Shown here: piece by piece, positions 56,856-64,000 of the stretch | How positions within the stretch are numbered: position 1 is the stretch's first letter | Layout: every line of letters begins with the position of its first letter | Origin: XN24 sp047921395 | GTDB lineage: Bacteria > Pseudomonadota > Gammaproteobacteria > Steroidobacterales > XN24 | Reading direction: 5' to 3' | Assembly: GCA_047921395.1 (NCBI GenBank) | Contig: JBLRWH010000003.1 | Location: forward strand, 1-64,000 | Length of the DNA stretch: 64,000 nt | Translations under genes and position numbers: made by a program | The notes under the pieces: model-generated | Databases searched by the model: none | Told to the model about the DNA's origin: nothing | Seen by the model: only the letters and a program-made list of their open reading frames with translations

Positions 56856-58355
56856 CTAGCCACGTGCCGCGCTGTCGATTTCCGGCATCGGGGCGCCCTC
56901 GGGCGCCGTCTCGATCGTGATCCCCCGGAAGCCCAGCAACATCGCGACGAACGGGTTCACCAGGTTCAGGAAGCACCACGGCAGGTAGGCCAGCGTCGCA
57001 ACACCCAGCGTGGCCGCCATGTAGGCGCCGCAGGTATTCCACGGGATCAGCGGCGAGGTCAGCGTGCCGGCGTCCTCGATGGTGCGCGAGAGGTTGCGCG
57101 CCTTGAGACGACGGCGCCGGAACTCGGCGCGGAACATTCGGCCCGGGAGGACGATCGCGATGTACTGGTCCCCCGTGACGATGTTCGTGCCGATCGAGGT
57201 CGCGATCACCGCAGCGATCAGCGCGCCGGTGCTCTTCGCTGCGCGGATCACGCCCTGGATGATCCGCTGCAGCATGCCGCCGTGCTCCAGCACCGCGCCG
57301 AGCGTCAGCGCCGAAATGACCAGCCAGATGGTGGTCAGCACGCTGCTCATGCCGCCCCGCGACAGCAGGTTGTCCACGACCTCGTTGCCTGTCTGCGCCA
57401 CGTAGCCGTCGAACAGGCTGATCCACGCCCCCTTGAGCATCGCCAGGCTCGCACCGAGCTCGCCGGCGCCGCCATAAGCCGCCACCACCCCGGGCTGCAG
57501 CAGGATGGCGAACACCGCACCGAGCAGTGCGCCGAACAGGAGCACCGGCAGCGCATGATAGCGAGCGACCGCCAGGCCGAGCACCACCACCAGGGGCACC
57601 AGCGTCCAGAGGCTGAGGTTGAAGTTGGCCGCCAGCACATCCGGCAGCGTGCCGAGCGCAACCTCACCCGCCGGGCCCTCGCCGAGGAAGCCGACCAGCG
57701 TGAACCCCGCAAGCGCAATCAGGAAGGACGGGCCGGTGGTGTAGACCATGTGCCGGATGTGGGTGAACAGCTCGGTGCCCGCCACTGCGGGCGCCAGGTT
57801 CGTCGTGTCCGACAGCGGCGACATCTTGTCGCCGAAGTAGGCGCCGGAGATCACCGCGCCGGCGGTGACCTCGGGCGACAGTCCCAGGCCCTGCGCGATG
57901 CCCATGAGCCCGATGCCGATCGTGCCCGCGGTGGTCCAGCTCGAGCCGATGGAGACGGACACGAGCGCGCAGATCAGGCAGGCCGTCGGATAGAAGATCG
58001 ACGGCGACAGCAGCTGCACGCCGTAATAGATCATCGCGGGGACCGTGCCGGAGATGCTCCAGGTGCCGATCAGCGCACCGATCGCCAGCAGGATCAGGAT
58101 CGCGCTCATGGCGGTCGAGATACCATTGACGATCGCCTCGAGGATGTCCGGCCAGCGCTCGCCGTTGTAGATGGCGATCAGCGCGGCGACCGCGGCGGTG
58201 AGCGTCAGGGCGACCTGGTTGGCGCCTTGCGACGAGTCCGCGCCGAACAGCCAGATCGACGTCGACAACAGCAGCACGAGCAGGAAGACCGGCGCAAGGG
58301 ATTGCGCCAGGCTCGGGACGCGGATCGACGCTCCGTTCGCGGCGGGCTCCGGCAA
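56856..58355 (-). CDS. nhaC: NhaC-family Na+/H+ antiporter
   Basis: 499 aa with a TTG start at 58355 behind GGAGAAC. It is an integral inner-membrane protein with about 11-12 hydrophobic helices. Family motifs include GALIGTWSISGTVPAMIYYG (about 92-111), SSWTTAGTIGIGLMGIAQGLG, ISGAYFGDKMSPLSDTTNLAPAVAGT (about 168-193) and LTSPLIPWNTCGAYMAATLGV near the end. It exchanges Na+ (or in related proteins malate/lactate) for protons and helps sodium or pH homeostasis. It is transcribed alone, and its neighbours are unrelated. Confidence 0.92.
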   Translation of the reverse strand: MPEPAANGASIRVPSLAQSLAPVFLLVLLLSTSIWLFGADSSQGANQVALTLTAAVAALIAIYNGERWPDILEAIVNGISTAMSAILILLAIGALIGTWSISGTVPAMIYYGVQLLSPSIFYPTACLICALVSVSIGSSWTTAGTIGIGLMGIAQGLGLSPEVTAGAVISGAYFGDKMSPLSDTTNLAPAVAGTELFTHIRHMVYTTGPSFLIALAGFTLVGFLGEGPAGEVALGTLPDVLAANFNLSLWTLVPLVVVLGLAVARYHALPVLLFGALLGAVFAILLQPGVVAAYGGAGELGASLAMLKGAWISLFDGYVAQTGNEVVDNLLSRGGMSSVLTTIWLVISALTLGAVLEHGGMLQRIIQGVIRAAKSTGALIAAVIATSIGTNIVTGDQYIAIVLPGRMFRAEFRRRRLKARNLSRTIEDAGTLTSPLIPWNTCGAYMAATLGVATLAYLPWCFLNLVNPFVAMLLGFRGITIETAPEGAPMPEIDSAARG

Positions 58356-58424
58356 GTGGGTTCTCCGTGCGCGGCAGTGGGTCCGCCGCAGTATAAGCCA
58401 CGGCCGGCGCGCGGCGCCCCGGAC

Positions 58425-59762
58425 TCAGATTCGCGCGAGCAGGTAGTCGCGCATCTCGACGCGCGCCTTGAGCCGGTGGCAGAGCAGGAAGCTGCCGCCG
58501 AGCTTGCGGTGCAGCACCGCGGTCGCCGCCGGCGGGTTCCGGAACTCCCGTGAACGGAACACGATGTTCAGGCCCGCTGCCGCCGCGCGCGAGGCCAGGT
58601 CCGATGCACCGAAGTCGTAGGCGCCATCGGTCGTGAGCGGCTCGCAAACCATCATGATGAGATTCACTATCAGCTCCTGGTGCCGTTCCGAGTCGGTGTC
58701 GCGCAGGTAGCCGATTTCCGCTGCATACCTGGCGACCCCCGCGCGGTCGTTTTCGAGGATCGCGCGCGTGATGCGTCGATAGCGGTCGACGAAGTCCTGC
58801 GGGAAGGTCACCGCGGCGCCCAGGTCCAGCAGCGCGATCCGCCCGTCCTCGTGCCGGTAAAGGTAGTTGGCGAAGTTCGGATCGGTCTGCATGAAGCGAA
58901 ACTCGTACAGTTCCCGGAACGTCAGGTCCTGGATCGCCACCGCGATGCCATCCCGGACGTCCTGTGGAATAGCCTCGCGGATCAGCCTGTCGAGCGGCTC
59001 GCCCTCGATCCAGTCCATCGCGAGAATGCGCTGGGTGCTGAAATCGCGGTGCACCCGCGGCACGATGAAGCGATCGTCGTCGGCCAGCAGCGCGTGGTAG
59101 CGCTCGAGGTTCGCGGCCTCGGTGTGGTAGTCGGCTTCCTGCCGGAGTTGCCGCTTGGCCTCCTCGACGATATCCGAGACGTCGAGCTCGCGCGGCAGCA
59201 GGCGTGCCATGTTCAGGAACATCGCCAGGTTGTCCACGTCGCTGTCGATGCTCTTGGCGACGCCCGGGTACTGGATCTTGAGAGCCATGGCCCGGCCATC
59301 GCGGGCCACCGCGCGATGCACCTGGCCGATGGACGCCGAGGCCGCAGGCTCGAAATCGAACTCCGTGAAACGCGCTTGCCAGCCCTTGCCGTACTCGCGA
59401 CCGAACAGCCGCTTCACCTGCGTCTGCGGCATGACGTCCGCCGACGAGCGCAACACCGCCAGCGCCTCGGCGAATTCCGGCGGCAGCACGTGGCTGCTTT
59501 CCATGGAGAGCAGCTGGCCGAGCTTCATCGCCGCGCCGCGCATGTGCGCGAGCTGCTTCGCGAGGCGTGTCGCGTTGGCCCCGGAAAGCAGCGCAGAGGT
59601 CGCCTTGCCGGTCGCCTTGCCGGTGGCCCGCCGCATGCTCTCCGCGATCCCCCCGAGCGCCATGCCACCAGCCGTCAGCCCCATGCGGAACAGCCGCCCC
59701 GTGCGCGTCACGGGTACCCTTGACTGGCGTCGTCCGGGAGGGGGTTTGGGCTTGTCGCTCAC
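58425..59762 (-). CDS. ABC1/UbiB-family atypical kinase (AarF-like)
   Basis: 445 aa with a GTG start proposed at 59762; there is no clear Shine-Dalgarno, and a longer ATG-initiated form from 59906 would run through inverted repeats. The ABC1 hallmarks are the KxGQ motif in AAMKLGQLLS (about 80-89), the Ala-rich nucleotide loop FEPAASASIGQVHRA, the Lys of MALKIQYPGV, the catalytic QTDPNFANYLY (about 325) and LLDLGAAV (DFG-like). The family includes UbiB, which supports ubiquinone synthesis through ATPase-coupled lipid extraction. There are no two C-terminal membrane helices as in UbiB, so this is a soluble ADCK-like relative. The substrate is unknown. Confidence 0.85.
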   Translation of the reverse strand: MSDKPKPPPGRRQSRVPVTRTGRLFRMGLTAGGMALGGIAESMRRATGKATGKATSALLSGANATRLAKQLAHMRGAAMKLGQLLSMESSHVLPPEFAEALAVLRSSADVMPQTQVKRLFGREYGKGWQARFTEFDFEPAASASIGQVHRAVARDGRAMALKIQYPGVAKSIDSDVDNLAMFLNMARLLPRELDVSDIVEEAKRQLRQEADYHTEAANLERYHALLADDDRFIVPRVHRDFSTQRILAMDWIEGEPLDRLIREAIPQDVRDGIAVAIQDLTFRELYEFRFMQTDPNFANYLYRHEDGRIALLDLGAAVTFPQDFVDRYRRITRAILENDRAGVARYAAEIGYLRDTDSERHQELIVNLIMMVCEPLTTDGAYDFGASDLASRAAAAGLNIVFRSREFRNPPAATAVLHRKLGGSFLLCHRLKARVEMRDYLLARI

Positions 59763-59841
59763 GGTGTGGAGACTACCATGCCGTGGCCGCCGCCGGACCA
59801 CGGCCGCGTTCCCCGGACATGATGGCCCGTGGCCGCGCCAC

Positions 59842-59893
59842 GGCAGGGTTCCCCGCGCTCGGTCACTTGAAATCTCACGCGGTGAACCCTGCC
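59842..59893. repeat. Inverted repeat upstream of the ABC1 kinase gene
   Basis: GGCAGGGTTCCCCGCG (59842-59857) and CGCGGTGAACCCTGCC (59878-59893) are 16-base inverted arms with one mismatch around a 20-bp loop. It lies 80-130 bp before the proposed GTG start of the 58425-59762 gene. A short palindrome, CCGTGGC-CGC-GCCACGG, precedes it (59828-59844, sharing its last bases). Confidence 0.65.
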
Positions 59894-59991
59894 ATGTCCC
59901 GGCCACTGCACACCTGCCAGCACGGGCGCCCCGGCCTCAGCCTCACTGTGGGTGTTGCCGGAAGCGAGCCGAGGCGCCACCTCAAGCCGGG

Positions 59992-60076
59992 CGGCAGCGG
60001 CAGCGGGACGTCACAGGCCCGTTGAGCGAGATAAGAGTTCCGAGCGAAACGGGCCTGTGACGGCGTGCTGCCGCGG
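59992..60076. repeat. Long nested inverted repeat between two minus-strand genes
   Basis: The inner arms CGTCACAGGCCCGTT (60009-60023) and AACGGGCCTGTGACG (60048-60062) are perfect over 15 bp around a 24-bp loop in which GAGCGA is repeated. Outside them, GCGGCAGC-type and GCTGCCGC sequences extend the pairing with internal bulges. The last copy of GCTGCCGCGGTC recurs at 60102-60113. It is 40 bp downstream of the GTPase stop, so it may act as a terminator or a REP-like element; no T-run is present. Confidence 0.65.
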
Positions 60077-60115
60077 TCAATCCGGAAGCCGGTGACAGCG
60101 CGCTGCCGCGGTCGC

Positions 60116-61171
60116 TCAGAACCCGGCCCGCGCTGCGTGCAGCTCCACCACGTCGCCATCCGCGACCGGGTGGTCGGCGCCGACCTGCTGGCCGTCGAAC
60201 ACGCCGCTGCCCCAGAGGCGGGCGAAGCGGAACGTCTCGGCGATGTCCTTGTGCACGAGGCGGGCGACATCCAGCACGGTCTCTCCGCGGCGAACCGTGA
60301 ACGGCCGGTCCCGCTCGGGGTCCTTGCCCGGGGCTTTCGTGTAAACCCGCACGACCCCCAGTGCCTTGAACAGCCACGGCGCGAGCGCGCCGAGGCCTCG
60401 ACCGGTCTCCGCGGAGACGCGCAGCGCCGGGAAGTCGACGCCGAGCAGCTCCTCCAGTACCGCGACCTCATCCGGATCCGGCGCCAGGTCGATCTTGTTG
60501 GCCAGCAGCAGGGTCGGCAGCCGGATGCGAAACGGGTCGTCCGCATCGTCCCCGGGCGAGCCGTCCCCGCCGGCGTGGCCGGTTTCAGTTTCCTGCCCGG
60601 GCCAGCCGGCCACCAGGCTGACCTTCTTCGCGGCCAGCGCGTCGAGGATGAACTGCACCTGCTCGACGCAGCCGGGATCCGACAGGTCCACGACCAGGAG
60701 CGCGGCGTCGCTCGTCTGCAGCGTGGAGGCGATCCAGGGCGGGCTGTGGTCCGCCGACATGGAGGGCAGGTCGACGAGCTGCAGGCCGATGTCTTCGTAG
60801 GGCAGCATGCCCGGCTCGGGAAACTGCGTCATGAACGGTCCCGGGCCGGATTGCGCACGCGAGCCCGTGAGGCGCAGGTGCAGGGCGGACTTGCCGGCGT
60901 TCGGGGGACCGAGCAGCGCGATCTGCGCGGCGCCCTCGGGCCGGATCACGAGCGCGGGGCCGCTGCGCTGGCCGCCCTTCTTCGGCCCGGCGAGCTCCTC
61001 CGTCAGGTCCTTGATGCGGCTCTTGATATCGGCCTGCAGGTGCTCCGTGCCCTTGTGCTTGGGGATGGTGGACAGCATCTGCTTGAGGCAGTCCAGCCGG
61101 TCCTTCGGCTCGCGCGCCTTGCGGTAAGCCTCCTCGGCTTTCTTGTATTCTGGCGTGACGTTGGTGGGCAC
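60116..61171 (-). CDS. OBG/DRG-like GTPase with C-terminal TGS domain
   Basis: 351 aa. A helical N-terminus (about 1-60) is followed by the G domain: G1 LLGPPNAGKSAL (about 87-98), G3 VDLPS in place of DxxG (133-137), G4 ANKIDLAP (about 245) and G5 VSAETGRG. The C-terminus (about 285-350) is a TGS domain (IRVYTKAPGK-type VVRVYTKAPGKD, RRGETVLDVARLVHKDI, VADGDVVELHA). The order resembles archaeal and eukaryotic DRG proteins, which bind ribosomes, more than bacterial ObgE or YchF. The DLPS change at G3 loses the conserved Gly. It starts 9 bp after the DUF2189 stop. Confidence 0.85.
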   Translation of the reverse strand: MPTNVTPEYKKAEEAYRKAREPKDRLDCLKQMLSTIPKHKGTEHLQADIKSRIKDLTEELAGPKKGGQRSGPALVIRPEGAAQIALLGPPNAGKSALHLRLTGSRAQSGPGPFMTQFPEPGMLPYEDIGLQLVDLPSMSADHSPPWIASTLQTSDAALLVVDLSDPGCVEQVQFILDALAAKKVSLVAGWPGQETETGHAGGDGSPGDDADDPFRIRLPTLLLANKIDLAPDPDEVAVLEELLGVDFPALRVSAETGRGLGALAPWLFKALGVVRVYTKAPGKDPERDRPFTVRRGETVLDVARLVHKDIAETFRFARLWGSGVFDGQQVGADHPVADGDVVELHAARAGF

Positions 61172-61180
61172 GGCGCCGGC

Positions 61181-61975
61181 TCAGGGCTCGTGCGCGGGCC
61201 AGGCCGAGGCGTCGACGACGTCGCGATAGGCGTGCCAGGTCGCGTGGCCGAGCAGCGGGAACAGCACTGCGAGGCCCACGAACGCGGTCGCGAAGCCGAT
61301 CCCCGTCAGCAGCACGATCAGCCCGAGCCAGGTGATCATCGCGGGCTTGTTGCGCAGGGTCGCATTGACGCTCGTGACCACGGCGGTGACGGTGTCCACC
61401 TTGCGGTCCATCAGCATGGGCAACGAGAAGGCGCTGGCGGAGAATGCGATTGCCGCGAAGATCGAGCCCACCGCCGAGCCGATCACGAGGAAGGTCACGA
61501 GCTGGCGCAGCTCGGGCTTCGACTCGACCGGGAAGAACACGTGGATCATCGAGCCGGCCCGCGCCCATACGAGGAAGATCACCAGCAGAATCAGCGCGAA
61601 CACCATGCTGTCGCCGACCCGGAGGCGCGCCGCATCGAGGCTGCGGTCGAAGGTCGGCACGCGGCCGTGTTCCAGTTGCCAGCTGACGGCATACAGCGCG
61701 ATCGCGAGCAGGGGGCCGAGGAACACGAAGCCCGACAGGAGCGACATCAGCACGATCCAGTTACCCAGCCAAAGCGCCAGGAGGCTGACCAGCCAGGACA
61801 GCCCGAGCACGAGCAGCCCCCAGCCGAGGCTCTGTCCGGGCGCTGTCTTCATGTCGCGCCAGCCGGCGGCGAGCCAGCGAAACGGCGCGGACGCCGGCAC
61901 CCGCCTGCACGGCGCGACGAACGGCAGGGCGTCCTGCGCAGCTCCGGGCGCCGGTGATCGGTCGGGCTCATTCAT
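61181..61975 (-). CDS. DUF2189 integral membrane protein
   Basis: 264 aa from the ATG at 61975 (AGGTGG upstream). The frame is open further up, but that part is not protein-like. A polar N-terminus (about 1-50) is followed by six hydrophobic segments (for example LGWGLLVLGLSWLVSLLALWLG, VLMSLLSGFVFLGPLLAIALYAVS, MVFALILLVIFLVWARA, MITWLGLIVLLTGIGFATAFVGLAVLFPLLGHATWHAYRDVV). DUF2189 proteins are related to predicted cytochrome c oxidase subunit I-like membrane proteins of unknown role. It is probably cotranscribed with the DRG-like GTPase gene, 9 bp downstream. Confidence 0.82.
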   Translation of the reverse strand: MNEPDRSPAPGAAQDALPFVAPCRRVPASAPFRWLAAGWRDMKTAPGQSLGWGLLVLGLSWLVSLLALWLGNWIVLMSLLSGFVFLGPLLAIALYAVSWQLEHGRVPTFDRSLDAARLRVGDSMVFALILLVIFLVWARAGSMIHVFFPVESKPELRQLVTFLVIGSAVGSIFAAIAFSASAFSLPMLMDRKVDTVTAVVTSVNATLRNKPAMITWLGLIVLLTGIGFATAFVGLAVLFPLLGHATWHAYRDVVDASAWPAHEP

Positions 61976-62074
61976 CGCGTCCACCTGCAATACATACGGG
62001 CCCAAATCTATATCACATGGCGGGCATTGGATAACCCAATGGTGCCGCGAAGGTGCGGGGCTGAGCGCGGCGCC

Positions 62075-62108
62075 GTTCAGCTTCGGTTCAGCGATCTCCC
62101 CTTAGCCT
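62075..62108 (+). promoter_or_regulatory. PhoP-box-like direct repeat and -10 element
   Basis: GTTCAG at 62075-62080 and 62086-62091 form a direct repeat with an 11-bp period (five bases between the hexamers). This is the layout of PhoP-type (G/T)GTTTA-N5-(G/T)GTTTA sites bound by OmpR-family dimers. Eleven bases later TAGCCT (62103-62108) can serve as -10. It would drive the glycine-zipper gene and perhaps the PepSY and regulator genes after it. Confidence 0.55.
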
Positions 62109-62170
62109 GTACTCGAGGCTGCCGGATCACCCCGTGGGGGCGGTGGCGGCACACAATGAGGAGAACGGCT

Positions 62171-62773
62171 ATGAAGACCAACATGAAGCTCAAGCTGGCG
62201 ATGGCAGGCCTGCTCGTGGCCGTGGCCGGCACGGCGGCCGCCGACCCGGGCAAGCGGGGCGCCGGGGTGGATTACGCCCGGGTCGTGGACGTCGCCCCGA
62301 TCGTGCAGCGGGTGCGGATCGCCACGCCGGCGCGCGAATGCTGGCAGGAAACCGAGTACCAGACCGTCCGCCACGAGACCCGCAGCTACGCGCCGGCGCA
62401 GCGCCGCGTCAACACCGCGGTGCCGACCATCGCCGGCGGCATCATCGGTGGCGTCATCGGCCACCAGTTTGGCAGCGGCAGCGGCAAGGACGCGATGACC
62501 GCGGTCGGCGCCTTGGTGGGCGCCTCGATGGGCAACCGGGCCGCGTACAACCAGGCGCCGATCGCCTCGCCCGCCCGAGTGGAATACGAGGAAGTCCCGG
62601 TGACGGTGCAGCGCTGCCAGGAATCCACCAGCTACCGCGAGGAAGAGCGCATCGACGGTTACCGCGTGACCTACGTTTACGCCGGGCGCGAATACGTCAC
62701 CACGATGGCCTCGCATCCGGGGACCAGCATCCCGGTGCGCGTCACGGTGGTCCCGTCCCGGGGACGCCTGTAA
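62171..62773 (+). CDS. Glycine-zipper 2TM (17-kDa antigen-like) exported protein
   Basis: 200 aa from the ATG at 62171 with GAGGAG upstream. Signal peptide about 1-24 (ending TAAA). In the middle, a Gly-rich pair of short helices (TIAGGIIGGVIGHQFG and TAVGALVGASMGNRAA, about 80-118) forms the glycine zipper typical of Rickettsia 17-kDa-antigen-like proteins. It is flanked by Tyr/Glu/Arg-rich beta segments with conserved Cys (ARECWQETEYQTVRHETRSY and TVQRCQESTSYREEER). It is probably an envelope-stress protein. It is the first gene of a group with PepSY, response regulator and kinase genes. Confidence 0.85.
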   Translation: MKTNMKLKLAMAGLLVAVAGTAAADPGKRGAGVDYARVVDVAPIVQRVRIATPARECWQETEYQTVRHETRSYAPAQRRVNTAVPTIAGGIIGGVIGHQFGSGSGKDAMTAVGALVGASMGNRAAYNQAPIASPARVEYEEVPVTVQRCQESTSYREEERIDGYRVTYVYAGREYVTTMASHPGTSIPVRVTVVPSRGRL

Positions 62774-62842
62774 CCCGGCGCTTGCATTCGCGGGGCGGGG
62801 ATTCCACCCTTGTCGCGTCCAGCGAGACCGAGCCAGCCGCCC

Positions 62843-63169
62843 ATGCGCAATGCCCAAGCCCAGTGCCGTCATCGTCGTCGCCTTGCCCGGGGCGCGGTGA
62901 CGGCATTGCTCTGCGCGGGGCTGATGCTCGGGGGTCTGACGATCGCCACGCCGCCGGCCGTCGCCGCAACGGCGCGCGTCGCGCAGGCGGACAACGGCAT
63001 CAGCCTGGCGGAAGCCACGCGAATGGTGCGCGACCGGACGGGTGGGCAGGTGCTGCGCGCGGAGACCAAGCGCGACAAGGGCCGCACCGTGCACCGGATT
63101 CGCGTCCTGACCGAGGACGGGCGCGTGCAGACCTGGCACGTCGACGCCGAGACCGGGCGAATCTACTGA
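62843..63169 (+). CDS. PepSY-domain exported protein
   Basis: 108 aa from the ATG at 62843; a TTG at 62810 would add 11 residues. A basic N-terminus and hydrophobic core (about 20-44, TALLCAGLMLGGLTIATPPAVAA) form the signal peptide. The mature part is one PepSY domain: ISLAEATRMVRDRTGGQVLRAET, then VHRIRVLTEDGRVQTWHVDAETGRIY. PepSY domains are thought to inhibit proteases or sense periplasmic conditions. Small PepSY proteins often precede a two-component pair, as here; the regulator gene starts 54 bp downstream. Confidence 0.87.
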   Translation: MRNAQAQCRHRRRLARGAVTALLCAGLMLGGLTIATPPAVAATARVAQADNGISLAEATRMVRDRTGGQVLRAETKRDKGRTVHRIRVLTEDGRVQTWHVDAETGRIY

Positions 63170-63223
63170 GCCGGTTTCGCGCGCCCGGCGGGCGCGAATC
63201 GCGGCGATATGGGAGCGAGCACG

Positions 63224-63910
63224 ATGCGCGCACTGCTGGTCGAGGATGACGATACCTTACGCCAGGGCCTGGCCGCCGCGATGCGCGCCGCCGGCTGGCA
63301 GGTAGACGAGGCCGCTGACGGCCGCGAGGGCCTGTACCTGGCGGAAGAGATGGCGCCGGACGTGGCCGTGGTCGATCTCGGCCTGCCGCAGATGTCGGGC
63401 ATGGAGCTGATCGCCGCGTTGCGTGCGGACAAGCGCGACCTGCCGGTGCTGATCCTGACCGCGCGCGATCGCTGGCAGGACAAGGTGGCGGGTCTCAAGG
63501 CCGGCGCCGACGATTACATGGTCAAGCCCTTCCACACCGAGGAGCTGCTGGCGCGGCTGGAGGCGCTGGTGCGGCGCTCGGCCGGGTGGGCCCAGCCGGT
63601 GCTGGATTTCGGGGTCCTCCGCTTCGAGCCCGCGGCGCAGCGGGTCGAGCTGGAGGGCGAGCCGGTGGAGCTGACGAGCTTCGAATACCGCTTGCTGGAA
63701 TACCTGGTGCTGCGCGCCGGCCAGGTCGTGTCGCGCAGCGAACTCATCGAGCGCCTGTACGACCAGGATTACGACCGCGACAGCAATACCATCGAGGTCT
63801 TCGTCGGCCGGCTGCGCCGCAAGCTGGATCCCGAGGGCACGCTGAAGCCCATCGAGACCCTGCGTGGCCGCGGCTATCGATTCGCTTTAACGCCCGTGGG
63901 CAAGGACTGA
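63224..63910 (+). CDS. OmpR/PhoP-family response regulator
   Basis: 228 aa from the ATG at 63224 with GGGAG upstream; an ATG at 63209 lacks a site. The receiver has EDDD (7-10), phosphoacceptor Asp51 (VVDLGLPQMSG), LTARDRWQDKVAGLKAGADDYMVKPF with the conserved Lys. The C-terminal winged helix (about 130-225) has LTSFEYRLLEYLVLRAGQVVSRSELIERLY, NTIEVFVGRLRRKLD and LRGRGYRF. It is of the PhoP/QseB subgroup (DRWQDKV). It is followed in 7 bp by the start of its sensor kinase and probably binds the direct repeat at 62075-62091. Confidence 0.93.
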   Translation: MRALLVEDDDTLRQGLAAAMRAAGWQVDEAADGREGLYLAEEMAPDVAVVDLGLPQMSGMELIAALRADKRDLPVLILTARDRWQDKVAGLKAGADDYMVKPFHTEELLARLEALVRRSAGWAQPVLDFGVLRFEPAAQRVELEGEPVELTSFEYRLLEYLVLRAGQVVSRSELIERLYDQDYDRDSNTIEVFVGRLRRKLDPEGTLKPIETLRGRGYRFALTPVGKD

Positions 63911-63917
63911 TCGCCGG

Positions 63918-64000
63918 GTGGCGACGCACTCCCTGCGCCGGCGCGTCCTGCTCAGCCTCGCCATCGCGCTGCTGGTGTTCTTCGGCGCCACGGTCGCCGT
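63918..64000 (+). CDS. Sensor histidine kinase, N-terminal fragment
   Basis: The first 27 codons of a gene that runs off the right edge. It begins at a GTG (63918-63920) 7 bp after the regulator stop and encodes VATHSLRRRVLLSLAIALLV, a basic stretch followed by a membrane helix, as expected for the first transmembrane segment of a PhoQ/QseC-type kinase. No kinase motif is visible, so the call rests on position and this segment. Confidence 0.65.
   Translation, partial: MATHSLRRRVLLSLAIALLVFFGATVA

Overview
The window is GC-rich chromosomal DNA from an aerobic, metabolically versatile gammaproteobacterium. Pointers are the asmA - mutY - yggX order familiar from Pseudomonas, an ergothioneine egtBD pair, a Vibrio-TonB2-like energising operon with a large TonB-dependent receptor, and an AlgP-like histone-like protein. 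A placement near Xanthomonadales or Steroidobacterales is a guess from protein style. Genes are dense on both strands. I see no prophage, CRISPR array, rRNA or recognisable IS transposase; the only tRNA is tRNA-Phe(GAA).

Layout. 0-0.5 kb: start of an AMP-dependent synthetase gene and, upstream of it, an intergenic unit with an FNR-type box, a -10 at the class II distance and a strong terminator, best read as an anaerobically induced small RNA. 0.5-9.7 kb: signalling block with a degenerate receiver, a FixJ-like regulator and a FixL-like PAS kinase carrying the heme-ligand residues, then a divergent universal stress protein, a receiver-PAS-coiled-coil protein and a degenerate EAL protein. 9.8-16.1 kb: asmA, a SRPBCC protein, mutY, yggX, and convergent egtB-egtD. 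16.2-24 kb: tRNA-Phe, an AAA ATPase gene behind a perfect palindrome, a Pit phosphate transporter, recQ (its stop codon lies inside an 83-bp palindrome), a TPR/sulfotransferase-like protein and a histone-like protein. 24-27.9 kb: exported unknowns, including a kinase-fold gene broken by one amber codon, and a methyltransferase.

27.9-41.7 kb: TPR/2OG oxygenase, TPR/sulfotransferase, TonB-dependent receptor, then the operon DUF3450 - TtpC-like TolQ - ExbB - ExbD - TonB - TPR, and an OmpA-family protein. 41.8-48.8 kb: a small exported protein, hemN, a DUF192 pair, divergent glgA/glgC, and a dienelactone-hydrolase-like protein. 49-53.1 kb: a translationally coupled four-gene cluster (C39-like peptidase, RimK-like ATP-grasp ligase, GCS2-type ligase, N-formylglutamate-amidohydrolase-like enzyme) that looks like a dedicated peptide or amide pathway. 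53.2-64 kb: two tandem membrane paralogs, rlmJ, a phosphatase, an NhaC antiporter, an ABC1 kinase, a DRG-like GTPase, a DUF2189 protein, and a glycine-zipper / PepSY / OmpR-type regulator / sensor kinase group with a PhoP-box-like site in front.

Themes. Oxygen or redox control recurs: FixL/FixJ, the FNR-type site, UspE-like protein, oxygen-independent HemN, ergothioneine, YggX and MutY. The best candidates for undescribed biology are the FNR-box small RNA, the four-gene amidoligase cluster, and the TPR oxygenase / TPR sulfotransferase pair beside a TonB-dependent receptor. All functions are inferred from sequence alone; no database search was run.
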